Positions 16,709-25,944 are shown, counted from the first letter of the stretch. The stretch: 64,000 bases of DNA from Pseudomonas sp. CCC3.1 (GCF_034347405.1 NZ_CP133778.1:310001-374000), one strand, 5' to 3'. Made by a program: numbers and translations. The notes: generated by a model not told the origin, from the sequence alone.

Positions 16709-19536
16709 CCGACTACAAAGCCACGCTAAACCTTCCGGACACAGCCTTCCCAATGAAGGCCGGCCTGCCACAGCGCGAACCGCAAATTTTGCAGCGCTGG
16801 GACAGCATTGGCCTGTACGGGAAGTTGCGCGAGATTGGCAAGGATCGTCCGAAGTTCGTACTTCACGACGGTCCTCCGTACGCCAACGGCACGATTCACA
16901 TCGGTCATGCGCTCAACAAAATTCTGAAAGACATGATCGTGCGTTCGAAAACCCTGTCGGGTTTCGATGCGCCGTACGTGCCTGGCTGGGACTGCCACGG
17001 CCTGCCGATTGAGCACAAGGTTGAAGTGACTCACGGTAAAAATCTGCCTGCGGATAAAACCCGCGAGCTGTGCCGTGCGTACGCGACCGAGCAAATCGAA
17101 GGCCAGAAGTCTGAGTTCATCCGTTTGGGTGTACTGGGCGACTTTGCCAACCCGTACAAAACCATGGACTTCAAAAACGAAGCCGGTGAAATCCGCGCCT
17201 TGGCCGAAATCGTCAAAGGCGGTTTTGTGTTTAAAGGCCTGAAGCCTGTGAACTGGTGCTTCGACTGCGGCTCGGCCCTGGCCGAAGCTGAAGTCGAGTA
17301 TCAGGACAAAAAGTCTGCGGCCATCGACGTTGCCTTCCCGGTGGCTGATGAAGCCAAGCTGGCCGAAGCTTTTGGCCTGGCAGCGCTGAGCAAACCGGCA
17401 TCGATCGTGATCTGGACCACCACCCCGTGGACCATCCCGGCTAACCAGGCGCTTAACGTGCACCCGGAATTCACCTACGCGCTGGTCGACGTGGGCGACA
17501 AACTGTTGGTGCTGGCTGAAGAACTGGTCGAATCCAGTCTGGCTCGTTACAACCTGCAAGGTTCAGTGATCGCGACCACCACCGGTTCGGCACTGGAACT
17601 GATCAACTTCCGTCACCCGTTCTACGACCGTCTGTCGCCAGTCTATCTGGCTGAGTACGTTGAACTGGGCGCGGGCACCGGCGTGGTTCACTCCGCACCG
17701 GCTTACGGCGTAGACGACTTCGTGACCTGCAAAGCCTATGGCATGGTCAACGACGACATCATCAACCCGGTTCAAAGCAACGGTGTGTATGTGCCGTCGC
17801 TGGAATTCTTCGGTGGCCAGTTCATCTGGAAGGCCAACCAGAACATCATCGACAAGCTGATCGAAGTCGGCGCGCTGATGTTCACCGAAACCATCAGCCA
17901 CAGCTACATGCACTGCTGGCGCCACAAAACGCCGCTGATCTACCGCGCTACCGCGCAGTGGTTTATCGGTATGGACAAAGAGCCAACGACGGGCGATACC
18001 CTGCGTACTCGCGCACTTCAGGCGATCGAAGACACCCAGTTTGTTCCGGCTTGGGGCCAGGCGCGCCTGCACTCGATGATCGCCAATCGTCCTGACTGGT
18101 GCATCTCGCGTCAGCGTAACTGGGGCGTGCCAATTCCGTTTTTCCTGCACAAGGAAAGCGGCGAATTGCACCCACGTACCGTCGAAATGATGGAAGAAGT
18201 GGCCAAGCGCGTTGAAGTCGAAGGCATCGAAGCCTGGTTCAAGCTGGACGCTGCCGAGTTGTTGGGCGACGAAGCGCCGCTGTACGACAAAATCAGCGAC
18301 ACCCTGGACGTGTGGTTCGACTCCGGTACGACGCATTGGCACGTGCTGCGCGGTTCGCACCCGATGGGTCACGAGACCGGCCCGCGTGCCGATCTGTATC
18401 TCGAGGGTTCTGACCAGCACCGTGGCTGGTTCCACTCTTCGTTGCTGACCGGCTGCGCCATCGACAACCACGCGCCGTACCGCGAACTGCTGACTCACGG
18501 TTTCACCGTGGACGAAGCCGGTCGCAAAATGTCCAAATCGTTGGGCAACGTGATTGCGCCGCAGAAGGTCAACGACACGCTGGGCGCTGACATCATGCGT
18601 CTGTGGGTGGCTTCGACCGACTACTCGGGCGAAATCGCGGTGTCTGACCAGATCCTGCAACGCAGTGCGGACGCTTACCGACGCATCCGTAACACCGCGC
18701 GCTTCCTGCTTTCCAACCTGACTGGCTTCAACCCGGCCACTGACCTGCTGCCTGCCGATGAAATGCTGGCACTGGACCGTTGGGCTGTAGACCGTGCATT
18801 GCTGCTGCAGCGTGAGCTGGAGTTGCATTACGGCGAATACCGCTTCTGGAACGTGTACTCCAAAGTGCACAATTTCTGCGTGCAGGAGCTGGGTGGTTTC
18901 TACCTCGACATCATCAAGGACCGTCAGTACACCACTGGCGCCGACAGCAAGGCCCGCCGTTCGTGCCAGACCGCGCTGTTCCATATTTGCGAAGCGCTGG
19001 TGCGCTGGATCGCTCCGATCCTGTCTTTCACCGCCGACGAACTGTGGCAATACCTGCCGGGCGAGCGCAACGAATCGGTCATGCTCAACACCTGGTATGA
19101 AGGCCTGAGCGAGTTGCCGGAAGGCACCGAGCTGGACCGCGCCTACTGGGAGCGGATCATGGCGGTCAAGGTTGCGGTTAACAAAGAGATGGAAAACCTG
19201 CGCGCGGCCAAGGCCATTGGCGGCAACTTGCAGGCTGAAGTCACCTTGTTTGCCGAAGATGACCTGGCAACCGACCTGTCTAAGCTGAGCAACGAACTGC
19301 GCTTTGTACTGATCACCTCCACTGCCAGCGTCGCGCCATTTGCGCAAGCGCCGGCTGATGCCGTGGTCACCGAAGTTGCTGGTCTCAAACTCAAAGTGGT
19401 CAAGTCGGCACACGCCAAGTGCGCGCGATGCTGGCATTGCCGTGAAGACGTCGGCGTGAACCCGGAGCACCCGGAAATCTGCGGCCGTTGCGTCGACAAC
19501 ATCAGCGGCGCTGGCGAGGTACGTCACTATGCCTAA
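16705..19536 (+). CDS. ileS: Isoleucyl-tRNA synthetase
   Basis: A 943-residue class I aminoacyl-tRNA synthetase. The HIGH motif is in TIHIGHALNKILKD (residues about 65-78) and the KMSKS motif in AGRKMSKSLGN. The editing (CP1) domain lies between, with IVIWTTTPWTIPANQALNVH. The C-terminal zinc finger CARCWHCRED and EICGRCV is intact. Codon use is strongly biased, as expected for a highly expressed gene. It overlaps ribF by 4 bases and lspA by 8, so translation is coupled. Confidence 0.98.
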   Translation: MTDYKATLNLPDTAFPMKAGLPQREPQILQRWDSIGLYGKLREIGKDRPKFVLHDGPPYANGTIHIGHALNKILKDMIVRSKTLSGFDAPYVPGWDCHGLPIEHKVEVTHGKNLPADKTRELCRAYATEQIEGQKSEFIRLGVLGDFANPYKTMDFKNEAGEIRALAEIVKGGFVFKGLKPVNWCFDCGSALAEAEVEYQDKKSAAIDVAFPVADEAKLAEAFGLAALSKPASIVIWTTTPWTIPANQALNVHPEFTYALVDVGDKLLVLAEELVESSLARYNLQGSVIATTTGSALELINFRHPFYDRLSPVYLAEYVELGAGTGVVHSAPAYGVDDFVTCKAYGMVNDDIINPVQSNGVYVPSLEFFGGQFIWKANQNIIDKLIEVGALMFTETISHSYMHCWRHKTPLIYRATAQWFIGMDKEPTTGDTLRTRALQAIEDTQFVPAWGQARLHSMIANRPDWCISRQRNWGVPIPFFLHKESGELHPRTVEMMEEVAKRVEVEGIEAWFKLDAAELLGDEAPLYDKISDTLDVWFDSGTTHWHVLRGSHPMGHETGPRADLYLEGSDQHRGWFHSSLLTGCAIDNHAPYRELLTHGFTVDEAGRKMSKSLGNVIAPQKVNDTLGADIMRLWVASTDYSGEIAVSDQILQRSADAYRRIRNTARFLLSNLTGFNPATDLLPADEMLALDRWAVDRALLLQRELELHYGEYRFWNVYSKVHNFCVQELGGFYLDIIKDRQYTTGADSKARRSCQTALFHICEALVRWIAPILSFTADELWQYLPGERNESVMLNTWYEGLSELPEGTELDRAYWERIMAVKVAVNKEMENLRAAKAIGGNLQAEVTLFAEDDLATDLSKLSNELRFVLITSTASVAPFAQAPADAVVTEVAGLKLKVVKSAHAKCARCWHCREDVGVNPEHPEICGRCVDNISGAGEVRHYA

Positions 19537-20047
19537 CACCAGCACTGCCGGGCGCTTCGGGCGCCTGGGCTGGCTCTGGTTGACTGTGCTGGTTCTGGTC
19601 ATTGACCTGACCAGCAAGGTCTATTTCGACAACGCCTTGCAGATGTACCAGCAGATCGTGATCATCCCCGATCTGTTCAGTTGGACACTGGCTTACAACA
19701 CGGGCGCAGCCTTCAGCTTTTTGGCTGACAGTGCAGGCTGGCAGCGTTGGCTTTTCGCCGTGATCGCGATAGTGGTCAGTACGGTGCTGGTTGTCTGGCT
19801 CAAGCGTCTTGGACGTAATGACACGTGGTTGGCAATTGCGCTGGCGCTGATTTTGGGCGGTGCATTGGGCAACCTGTATGACCGCATTGCGTACGGCCAT
19901 GTGGTCGATTTCATTCTGGTGCATTGGCAAAATCGCTGGTATTTCCCAGCCTTCAACTTCGCCGACAGCGCGATTTGTGTAGGCGCCGTGATGCTGGCAC
20001 TGGATATGTTTAAAAGTAAAAAGTCTGGAGAACCGGCTCATGACTGA
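19529..20047 (+). CDS. lspA: Lipoprotein signal peptidase II
   Basis: A 172-residue inner-membrane aspartyl protease that cleaves prolipoprotein signals after lipidation. Four hydrophobic segments are visible. Catalytic-region motifs are YNTGAAFSFL, GGALGNLYDRIAYGHVVDF and FNFADSAICVG, which contain the two conserved aspartates. It overlaps ileS by 8 bases and fkpB by 8 bases. The ribF-ileS-lspA-fkpB-ispH order is highly conserved in gammaproteobacteria. Substrates in this window include BamD and the 610-residue lipoprotein. Confidence 0.97.
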   Translation: MPNTSTAGRFGRLGWLWLTVLVLVIDLTSKVYFDNALQMYQQIVIIPDLFSWTLAYNTGAAFSFLADSAGWQRWLFAVIAIVVSTVLVVWLKRLGRNDTWLAIALALILGGALGNLYDRIAYGHVVDFILVHWQNRWYFPAFNFADSAICVGAVMLALDMFKSKKSGEPAHD

Positions 20048-20477
20048 GCAACGTATTGGCCAGAACACGGAAGTCACTCTGCATTTCGCTTTGCGCCTGG
20101 AGAATGGCGACACCGTCGACAGCACGTTCGACAAATCCCCGGCCACCTTCAAGGTCGGTGATGGCAGCCTGTTGCCAGGTTTTGAAGCGGCTTTGTTCGG
20201 CTTCAAGGCGGGTGACAAGCGCACGCTGGAGATCCTTCCAGAAAACGCGTTCGGCCAGCCCAACCCGCAAAACGTGCAGATCATCCCTCGTTCGCAGTTC
20301 AAAGACATGGACTTGTCCGAAGGCTTGCTGGTGATCTTCAATGACGCGGCCAACACCGAGCTGCCGGGTGTAGTCAAAGCGTTTGACGACGAACAAGTGA
20401 CCATCGATTTCAACCACCCGTTGTCAGGTAAAACCCTGACCTTCGACGTGGAAATCAAAGACGTTAAAGCGCTGTAA
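20040..20477 (+). CDS. fkpB: FKBP-type peptidyl-prolyl isomerase FkpB (SlpA)
   Basis: A 145-residue cytoplasmic FKBP of the SlyD/SlpA type. It begins MTEQRIGQNTEVTLHFALRL and contains GDTVDSTFDKSPATFKVGDG and LPGFEAALFGFKAGDKRTLE. An insert-in-flap domain follows (residues about 70-125) before the final strand FDVEIKDVKAL. It lacks the metal-binding tail of SlyD. It overlaps lspA by 8 bases and precedes ispH, the usual operon. Confidence 0.95.
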   Translation: MTEQRIGQNTEVTLHFALRLENGDTVDSTFDKSPATFKVGDGSLLPGFEAALFGFKAGDKRTLEILPENAFGQPNPQNVQIIPRSQFKDMDLSEGLLVIFNDAANTELPGVVKAFDDEQVTIDFNHPLSGKTLTFDVEIKDVKAL

Positions 20478-20542
20478 TTCAGTGCCCGGCGCGTGCCGGG
20501 CCTGATTGGCATTATTTTTCTGCGCGACCCACGAGGCCTAGC

Positions 20543-21490
20543 ATGCACATCAAACTCGCCAACCCCCGTGGCTTTTGCGCTGGGGTGGACCGAGCGATTG
20601 AAATCGTCAATCGCGCTCTGGAAGTCTTCGGTCCGCCTATCTATGTTCGCCACGAAGTGGTGCACAACAAATTTGTCGTCGAAGACCTGCGCTCCCGTGG
20701 CGCGATCTTTGTCGAAGAGCTTGATCAAGTGCCGGACGACGTCATCGTGATCTTCAGTGCTCACGGCGTTTCCCAGGCCGTGCGTACCGAAGCGTCAGGC
20801 CGCGGGCTCAAAGTATTCGATGCCACCTGTCCGCTGGTGACCAAGGTGCACATCGAAGTCGCGCGCTACAGCCGTGACGGTCGCGAGTGCATCCTGATCG
20901 GCCATGCCGGTCACCCGGAAGTGGAAGGCACCATGGGCCAGTACGACGCCAGTAATGGCGGTGCGATTTACCTGGTCGAAGACGAAAAAGATGTGGCTAA
21001 TCTGCACGTCAACAACCCTGAAAAATTGGCGTTTGTGACCCAGACCACCTTGTCGATGGATGACACCAGCCGTGTCATCGACGCGCTGCGCTCGCGCTTT
21101 CCGGCCATCGGCGGCCCGCGTAAAGATGACATCTGCTACGCCACGCAAAACCGTCAGGACGCGGTCAAACAACTGGCCGACGAGTGCGATGTCGTGTTGG
21201 TGGTGGGGAGCCCGAACAGCTCCAACTCCAACCGTTTGCGTGAGCTGGCCGAGCGCATGGCAACGCCTGCCTACCTGATTGATGGTGCCGAAGACCTGCA
21301 GAAAAGCTGGTTTGACGGTGTCGAGCGCATTGGTATCACGGCAGGGGCTTCGGCGCCTGAAGTGCTGGTGCGTGGTGTGATCCAGCAGTTGCACGCTTGG
21401 GGCGCAACCGGTGCAGACGAACTGGCTGGCCGCGAAGAGAACATTACGTTCTCCATGCCTAAAGAGCTGCGCGTTCGCTCCCTGATTTAA
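20543..21490 (+). CDS. ispH: 4-hydroxy-3-methylbut-2-enyl diphosphate reductase
   Basis: A 315-residue iron-sulfur enzyme for the last step of the MEP isoprenoid pathway, giving IPP and DMAPP. The three cluster cysteines are visible in GFCAGVDRAI (residues about 11-20), ATCPLVTKVH and the region near NSSNSNRLRE with DDICYATQNRQ. The conserved catalytic Glu lies in GHPEVEGTMGQ. It follows fkpB by 65 bp and its stop codon overlaps the stop of the convergent fimT-like gene. The product would feed IspB upstream. Confidence 0.97.
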   Translation: MHIKLANPRGFCAGVDRAIEIVNRALEVFGPPIYVRHEVVHNKFVVEDLRSRGAIFVEELDQVPDDVIVIFSAHGVSQAVRTEASGRGLKVFDATCPLVTKVHIEVARYSRDGRECILIGHAGHPEVEGTMGQYDASNGGAIYLVEDEKDVANLHVNNPEKLAFVTQTTLSMDDTSRVIDALRSRFPAIGGPRKDDICYATQNRQDAVKQLADECDVVLVVGSPNSSNSNRLRELAERMATPAYLIDGAEDLQKSWFDGVERIGITAGASAPEVLVRGVIQQLHAWGATGADELAGREENITFSMPKELRVRSLI

Positions 21491-22008
21491 ACCAGACCGC
21501 ACAGCGCCTGCGCAGCCTGATCGCTGCGCAGGCTAATGCGGCCGCTCTTGGCGAGCACCACCTGGTAGTGGCTCAACGCGGTTTCGGCTTGGCAAATATG
21601 CAGTGTCCCCGCCTGAAATGCCCCTGCGTTTAATAACGGCTCACCCAGCGGGTTGAATCGAACGTAATGTTTGACCGGCGTATTACCGGCAATCGGTATA
21701 TGCGTGTTGCCTTGCCTCTCGGCTAATACCGGGTTGCTCTGATCGAGATGGCCCTTGCCACTTACGTCCAGAATAATCCGCCAACCTTTGCCCCAGTCCT
21801 CTCCCACTGCATGCACCACCACAGACTGATGCCGTATCAACGCTTCGGTGCGCGCGTTGCGCAGGCTGTTGGTTAATTGCTCGGCCGTTGCCTGGCGTCG
21901 TTGCTGTTCAACCAGAACGCTGTAAGCCGGGGCCGCAAATTGAGCGGTAATCGCAACAATCGCTAGCGTAAACAGCAACTGGATAAGGCTTATGCCTTGT
22001 TGATACAC
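21487..22008 (-). CDS. FimT/GspH-like minor pseudopilin with Gln at position 5
   Basis: A minor pilin-type protein of about 173 residues. The GTG at 22008 follows GGGAGGA by 4-5 bases and gives a six-residue leader; an alternative ATG at 22032 with AAGGA would give a longer leader. The class III signal is QQG then ISLIQLLFTLAIVAITAQFA. Cleavage after Gly leaves Gln, not the usual Glu, at position 5. The rest resembles the GspH/FimT globular domain (QLTNSLRNARTEALIRHQSV). Transcribed divergently from pilV. In P. aeruginosa fimU and fimT head this cluster; only this single such gene is found here. Confidence 0.75.
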   Translation of the reverse strand: MYQQGISLIQLLFTLAIVAITAQFAAPAYSVLVEQQRRQATAEQLTNSLRNARTEALIRHQSVVVHAVGEDWGKGWRIILDVSGKGHLDQSNPVLAERQGNTHIPIAGNTPVKHYVRFNPLGEPLLNAGAFQAGTLHICQAETALSHYQVVLAKSGRISLRSDQAAQALCGLV

Positions 22009-22260
22009 GGCGTCCTCCCTGGACGTATCCATGCGCAATCCTTGCGCTTCAAAAGGTATAGCGCATCAATTGGATGGCCAGCCTCGCAAACCGTTTCATC
22101 ATATTTATGCCGTAATTCGGGGCTTTTAGCGCACTCAATCAAGTGATAAATCCATCAGCTTTGCCAGCCTGTTCCTACAGGTGGAGCGTGTTTGGAGCGC
22201 TAGGCTTTTGGCATGGCGGCACAGGACGTGCCGGTAAATGAATGCTTGGGAGTGGCGTGC

Positions 22261-22713
22261 ATGATTCGATCTGATAAAAGCCTGCAAAGCGGAATGACCT
22301 TGATCGAAGTGCTGGTAGCGACGGTCATTCTGGCAAGTGGGTTGTTAGGCGCCGCAGCGGTACAACTCAATGCGCTCAAACACACAGACAGTGCATTGAT
22401 GACCACTCAGGCCAGCTTTATTGCCTACGCCATGCTGGACCGGATTCGCGCGAATGCTGCCGCCGACTACAGCTTTTCAGGCCGTGGCGGTATTGGCCTG
22501 AGTGGTGCGCTGGGCCAGGACCTGAGTGATTTCAAGCGCAACATTCGTCAGTTCGGGGGGGAAAGTGCCAATGGCAGCATCGTTATCAGCGGGCGTCAGG
22601 TTGCCATCACCCTGGAGTGGGACGATTCACGCGCCAGCAAAGAGGCGGGCTCTCTTCAAACCTTCACCCTGACCAGCCAGCTCTCGGCTGACGCCGCGCA
22701 AAGGGCCTCATGA
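22261..22713 (+). CDS. pilV: Type IV pilus minor pilin PilV
   Basis: A 150-residue minor pilin. The prepilin signal is SLQSG then MTLIEVLVATVILASGLL, with Glu at position 5. The start at 22261 gives an 11-residue leader; the frame is open 48 bases further up but without a better signal. The globular part includes DRIRANAAADYSFSGRGGIG. In P. aeruginosa PilV, W, X and FimU form the priming complex at the pilus tip with PilY1. Here pilV heads pilVWXE and its stop overlaps pilW by four bases. Confidence 0.9.
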   Translation: MIRSDKSLQSGMTLIEVLVATVILASGLLGAAAVQLNALKHTDSALMTTQASFIAYAMLDRIRANAAADYSFSGRGGIGLSGALGQDLSDFKRNIRQFGGESANGSIVISGRQVAITLEWDDSRASKEAGSLQTFTLTSQLSADAAQRAS

Positions 22714-23405
22714 AACGCCAGGATGCGGGGTTTGGCCTGACAGAACTGATGCTCGCGTTGGCGTTAGGGTTGTTATTGGTGTTGGGTGCCACTCAGGTTT
22801 TCTTGAGCGCGCGGCAGACTTACCTCGCGCAGTATTCCGCTGCGGTTGCGCAAGAAGACGCACGTTTCGTATTGAGCAAAATCGCCAAGGAAATTCGAAT
22901 GGTTGGCATGTTCGGTTGCATCGCGACCGACAGCATTATCAATGCGCCCTCGGTTTTTCAAACGCCTATCTCCTGGCAAGGGGGGGCGGGCTCAAGGTCG
23001 TGGAGGTTTATCAGCGCGGATGTCGGGTTGCAGGGGACCAGGCCCGACTGGACCGTGGTGTCTGACTGCAAACGTTCTGCGCAGGCCTATGCAGGGCAGC
23101 ATTTGCCTTTGGCGCCTGGCGAGACAAGCTTTGCACTGCGCCACATCATTTACTGGTTTGAGAATGGGCAGTTAAAAGTCGGGTCTGGCAAAACAGTACT
23201 GTTGGACAACGTAGCGGCGTTTGACATGAGCTTTGGTATGGCCAGCTCAGCAACAGGGCAGTCGGTTCAACGCTACGAAGACAACCCTGTCAATTTGGCC
23301 AGTATTCGCAGCGTGAAGATTGCCCTGACGTTGCAAGACCCCAAGGCGCGAATCAAAGACCAGTCCTACCACTTGGTTGTCGCGCTGCGAAATCGGCTGG
23401 GGTAG
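22710..23405 (+). CDS. pilW: Type IV pilus minor pilin PilW
   Basis: A 231-residue PilW-type minor pilin. The signal is DAG then FGLTELMLALALGLLLVLGA, with Glu at position 5. Next comes the typical QVFLSARQTYLAQYSAAVAQ helix and an EDARFVLSKIAKEIRMVGMF segment. GCIATDSI and VSDCKRSAQ contain cysteines likely to be paired. The start overlaps the end of pilV (ATGA), indicating translational coupling, and pilX follows after 7 bp. Confidence 0.9.
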   Translation: MKRQDAGFGLTELMLALALGLLLVLGATQVFLSARQTYLAQYSAAVAQEDARFVLSKIAKEIRMVGMFGCIATDSIINAPSVFQTPISWQGGAGSRSWRFISADVGLQGTRPDWTVVSDCKRSAQAYAGQHLPLAPGETSFALRHIIYWFENGQLKVGSGKTVLLDNVAAFDMSFGMASSATGQSVQRYEDNPVNLASIRSVKIALTLQDPKARIKDQSYHLVVALRNRLG

Positions 23406-23412
23406 GTGACAG

Positions 23413-23955
23413 ATGAGTCCTTTTCCGCGCAAACAATCCGGCATGGCGCTGCTGGTTTGCCTGACCTTTCTGCTGTTGCTCAGCCTGATCGGGCTTTCCT
23501 CACTGCAGAGCGCCGCTCAACAAGAAAAAATGGCTGGCAGTGTCTGGCTGGCCAACCAGTCACTGCAAGCGAGCGAAACAGCGCTGCGACGGGGCGAATC
23601 TCAGGTACAGATCGAATGGCCAGGCCTGTTGGACTGCAACACAGTAGCCCGATGTATGCCGCCGTTATCTGCCCGCACTCAAATTTCGCCTGGGGTTGAC
23701 CCGATCTCCGGAGTGCTCTGGATTGGGGCGCCAGATGGGTTGTACGGCATTCAGAGTTTGGGGGTCGGCATAGCGCCCGCGCATTTGCCGGGAATTGCGT
23801 CTGCCCATTTATACCGAATCACCGCCGTCGGTCTGCGTGGGCCGTCGCGCACCGTGCTGGAGAGCGTCTATGCGCGCTATCAGCCACTAAGCAGTGACAA
23901 GGGAGAGCCCATACGCCAGCAGTTTCGAAGAATCATGTGGCGGCAAATACAGTAA
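23413..23955 (+). CDS. pilX: Type IV pilus assembly protein PilX
   Basis: A 180-residue PilX-type minor pilin. The signal is KQSG then MALLVCLTFLLLLSLIGLSS, without Glu at position 5, which is common for PilX and related tip pseudopilins. The QEKMAGSVWLANQSLQASE stretch with LRRGE matches the family. A PilX C-terminal part follows. In most Pseudomonas pilX is followed by pilY1 and pilY2; here pilE follows after 10 bases. Confidence 0.87.
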   Translation: MSPFPRKQSGMALLVCLTFLLLLSLIGLSSLQSAAQQEKMAGSVWLANQSLQASETALRRGESQVQIEWPGLLDCNTVARCMPPLSARTQISPGVDPISGVLWIGAPDGLYGIQSLGVGIAPAHLPGIASAHLYRITAVGLRGPSRTVLESVYARYQPLSSDKGEPIRQQFRRIMWRQIQ

Positions 23956-23965
23956 GGACGGCTGA

Positions 23966-24367
23966 ATGTATCGATATGGAGCAGGGTTCACGTTGATGGA
24001 GCTCATGATCGTGGTTTCGATCATCGGTATTCTTGGCGCATTCGTGTATCCGGCGTACAGCGACTCGATGAAGCGCAACCATCGCGCCCAAATCGTTGCG
24101 CTGTTGTCGGAGCAATCCCAAAGTCTTGAGCGTTTTTATACGAAAAAAGGTTTATACAGTGGGGCGGAAAATATCAGCCAGGGTAATCAGCACTACCTGA
24201 TTACCCATGCACTCGCCGATCAGGCCTTTTTGTTAACGGCCACACGTAAAGAAGGCTCGACAATGGCCGGCGACAGCTGTGGCAACTACACGTTGAGCCA
24301 CACAGGCCTGGCAGCCAATACAGACGCCGCTCCGGACCTGACAGTGCAGCAGTGTTGGGGGCGCTGA
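23966..24367 (+). CDS. pilE: Type IV pilus minor pilin PilE
   Basis: A 133-residue PilE-type pilin. The leader MYRYGAG precedes FTLMELMIVVSIIGILGAFV, with Glu at position 5. The body shows PAYSDSMKRNHRAQIVALLS and a C-terminal cysteine pair (GDSCGNYTLS and VQQCWGR), matching PilE. It ends the pilVWXE cluster, with thiO starting 33 bp downstream on the same strand. Confidence 0.9.
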   Translation: MYRYGAGFTLMELMIVVSIIGILGAFVYPAYSDSMKRNHRAQIVALLSEQSQSLERFYTKKGLYSGAENISQGNQHYLITHALADQAFLLTATRKEGSTMAGDSCGNYTLSHTGLAANTDAAPDLTVQQCWGR

Positions 24368-24400
24368 CGATTAATTTTCATTTTTGAGCTGAGTTGATAG

Positions 24401-25504
24401 ATGGCTAAGCAACAACGAGTGGTGATTGTAGGCGGTGGTGTTATTGGGTTGCTGACGGCATTTAATCTCGCGGCCGAGGTTGAGCACGTGGTGTTGCTGG
24501 ATCGCAGCGGGGTGGGGCAGGAGTCCTCGTGGGCGGGCGGCGGGATTGTTTCGCCACTCTACCCTTGGCGTTATAGCCCTGCGGTCACCGCGCTGGCCCA
24601 TTGGTCGCAGGATTTTTATCCACAGTTGGCTGAGCAATTGTTTGCCACTACCGATGTGGACCCCGAGGTACACACCACCGGTTTGTACTGGCTGGACCTT
24701 GAAGACGAAGAGCAAGCGCTGGCCTGGGCTCAGCGTGAAGATCGGCCACTGAGTTCGGTTGAAATGTCGGCCGTTGAACGTGCTGTGCCGGTATTGGGCG
24801 GCGGCTATTCGCAGGCGATCTATATGGCTGATGTGGCCAACGTGCGTAACCCGCGCCTCGTAAAATCGTTGAAAGCCGCACTGCAAGCCATGCCGAATGT
24901 CACGATCCATGAGCAATGCGAAGTTCAGGGGTTTATCCGCGAAGGCAATAAAATTGCCGGTGTGAATACTGCTCAAGGCGAGATTCGCGGTGATCAAGTG
25001 GTGTTGTCGGCTGGCGCCTGGAGTGGTGAGTTGCTGGGTGGCCTGGGAATTGAACTGCCGGTGGAGCCTGTTAAAGGTCAGATGATTTTGTACAAGTGTG
25101 CGTCTGATTTCTTGTCTTGCATGGTCTTGGCAAAAGGCCGCTATGCGATACCGCGCCGCGACGGGCATATCTTGATTGGCAGCACGCTTGAGCATGAAGG
25201 CTTCGACAAAACCCCGACAGATGTAGCCCTGGAGAGCCTTAAAGCCTCGGCTATTGAACTGATCCCGGCATTGGCAGATGCCGAAGTGGTGGGGCATTGG
25301 GCGGGCTTGCGACCGGGTTCCCCGGAAGGTATTCCGTACATTGGCCGGGTGTCAGGCTTTGACGGGTTGTGGCTCAACTGCGGGCATTACCGTAACGGGC
25401 TGGTACTGGCGCCAGCCTCGTGTCAGTTGTTTGCAGACCTGTTACTGGGCCGCGAGCCGATTATCGACCCGGCACCCTATGCGCCGAGTGGGCGGATTTC
25501 GTAG
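24401..25504 (+). CDS. thiO: Glycine oxidase ThiO
   Basis: A 367-residue FAD-dependent amine oxidase of the DAO family that makes the imine precursor of the thiazole of thiamine. The dinucleotide fold is VVIVGGGVIGLLTAFNLA at residues 7-24. SWAGGGIVSPLYPWRY and the C-terminal GHWAGLRPGSPEGIPYIGR plus NCGHYRNGLVLAP are family motifs. In P. aeruginosa the pilSR two-component genes lie between thiO and bamD; they are absent here. Its TAG stop lies inside a REP-like sequence (GTAGGCGCTG). Confidence 0.93.
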   Translation: MAKQQRVVIVGGGVIGLLTAFNLAAEVEHVVLLDRSGVGQESSWAGGGIVSPLYPWRYSPAVTALAHWSQDFYPQLAEQLFATTDVDPEVHTTGLYWLDLEDEEQALAWAQREDRPLSSVEMSAVERAVPVLGGGYSQAIYMADVANVRNPRLVKSLKAALQAMPNVTIHEQCEVQGFIREGNKIAGVNTAQGEIRGDQVVLSAGAWSGELLGGLGIELPVEPVKGQMILYKCASDFLSCMVLAKGRYAIPRRDGHILIGSTLEHEGFDKTPTDVALESLKASAIELIPALADAEVVGHWAGLRPGSPEGIPYIGRVSGFDGLWLNCGHYRNGLVLAPASCQLFADLLLGREPIIDPAPYAPSGRIS

Positions 25505-25590
25505 GCGCTGTGAAGATCGCAGCCTTTGTGCCTCGGCCGCTCCTGCAAAGGCGTAACTGACTGTAGGCGTTGCCGCAGGCTGCGATCTTT
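25501..25590. repeat. Degenerate REP-like sequence, family B-related
   Basis: GTAGGCGCTG at 25501 and GTAGGCGTTGCCGCAGGCTG at 25563 with GATCGCAGCC between resemble family B arms but in a scrambled arrangement. The first three bases after the G (TAG) are the thiO stop codon. Confidence 0.5.
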
Positions 25591-25601
25591 TGACCTTGGC
25601 G

Positions 25602-25826
25602 TTATGCCTTTGGCCCTTGTTCTAAATGCTCTTGGCTGCAAAACCATTCTTGTTGCCTGCTGATTGCGCGATCACGCGGCAAATGCACGCCACACTGGGC
25701 GCAACGCACCATTGGCTGGGCGCCAGGATCAACCGGTTTTTTGGTTGCCTGAATGCTGGCTTTGTATTTGCGCCAAAACCACACGCCCGCGGCAATCAGT
25801 GCAACCCAGATCAGTAAACGAAGCAT
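25602..25826 (-). CDS. PP0621 family small membrane/zinc protein
   Basis: A 74-residue protein with one N-terminal membrane helix (LRLLIWVALIAAGVWFW), a basic linker and a C-terminal CxxC-type motif (VRCAQCGVHLPRDRA), with a further Cys in WFCSQEHL. This layout fits the PP0621/YHS-like family found downstream of pilRS or near thiO in Pseudomonas. Function is unknown; the four-Cys/His-type knuckle suggests metal binding. It lies between thiO and bamD on the minus strand. Confidence 0.8.
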   Translation of the reverse strand: MLRLLIWVALIAAGVWFWRKYKASIQATKKPVDPGAQPMVRCAQCGVHLPRDRAISRQQEWFCSQEHLEQGPKA

Positions 25827-25904
25827 GGTTATCCGCTATTCAAGAAAAGATGAGCCAGTTTAGCCAAGGACTTGGCGGGCGCACAGTAACAAATCGCAGA
25901 CAAA

Positions 25905-25930
25905 AAAAAGAGCTCCGAAGAGCTCTTTTT
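25905..25930. terminator. Bidirectional-looking terminator at the end of bamD
   Basis: AAAAAGAGCTC and GAGCTCTTTTT form an 11-bp stem with a CGAA-type loop. On the minus strand the T-run ends the bamD transcript, 15 bases after its stop. Confidence 0.88.
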
Positions 25931-25944
25931 ACAGGGCTGAACAA

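Noticed and set aside
17563..19617. Long open frame antisense to ileS
   Set aside because: ileS is unmistakable on the other strand; the antisense product has no recognisable domain and arises from strong codon bias.
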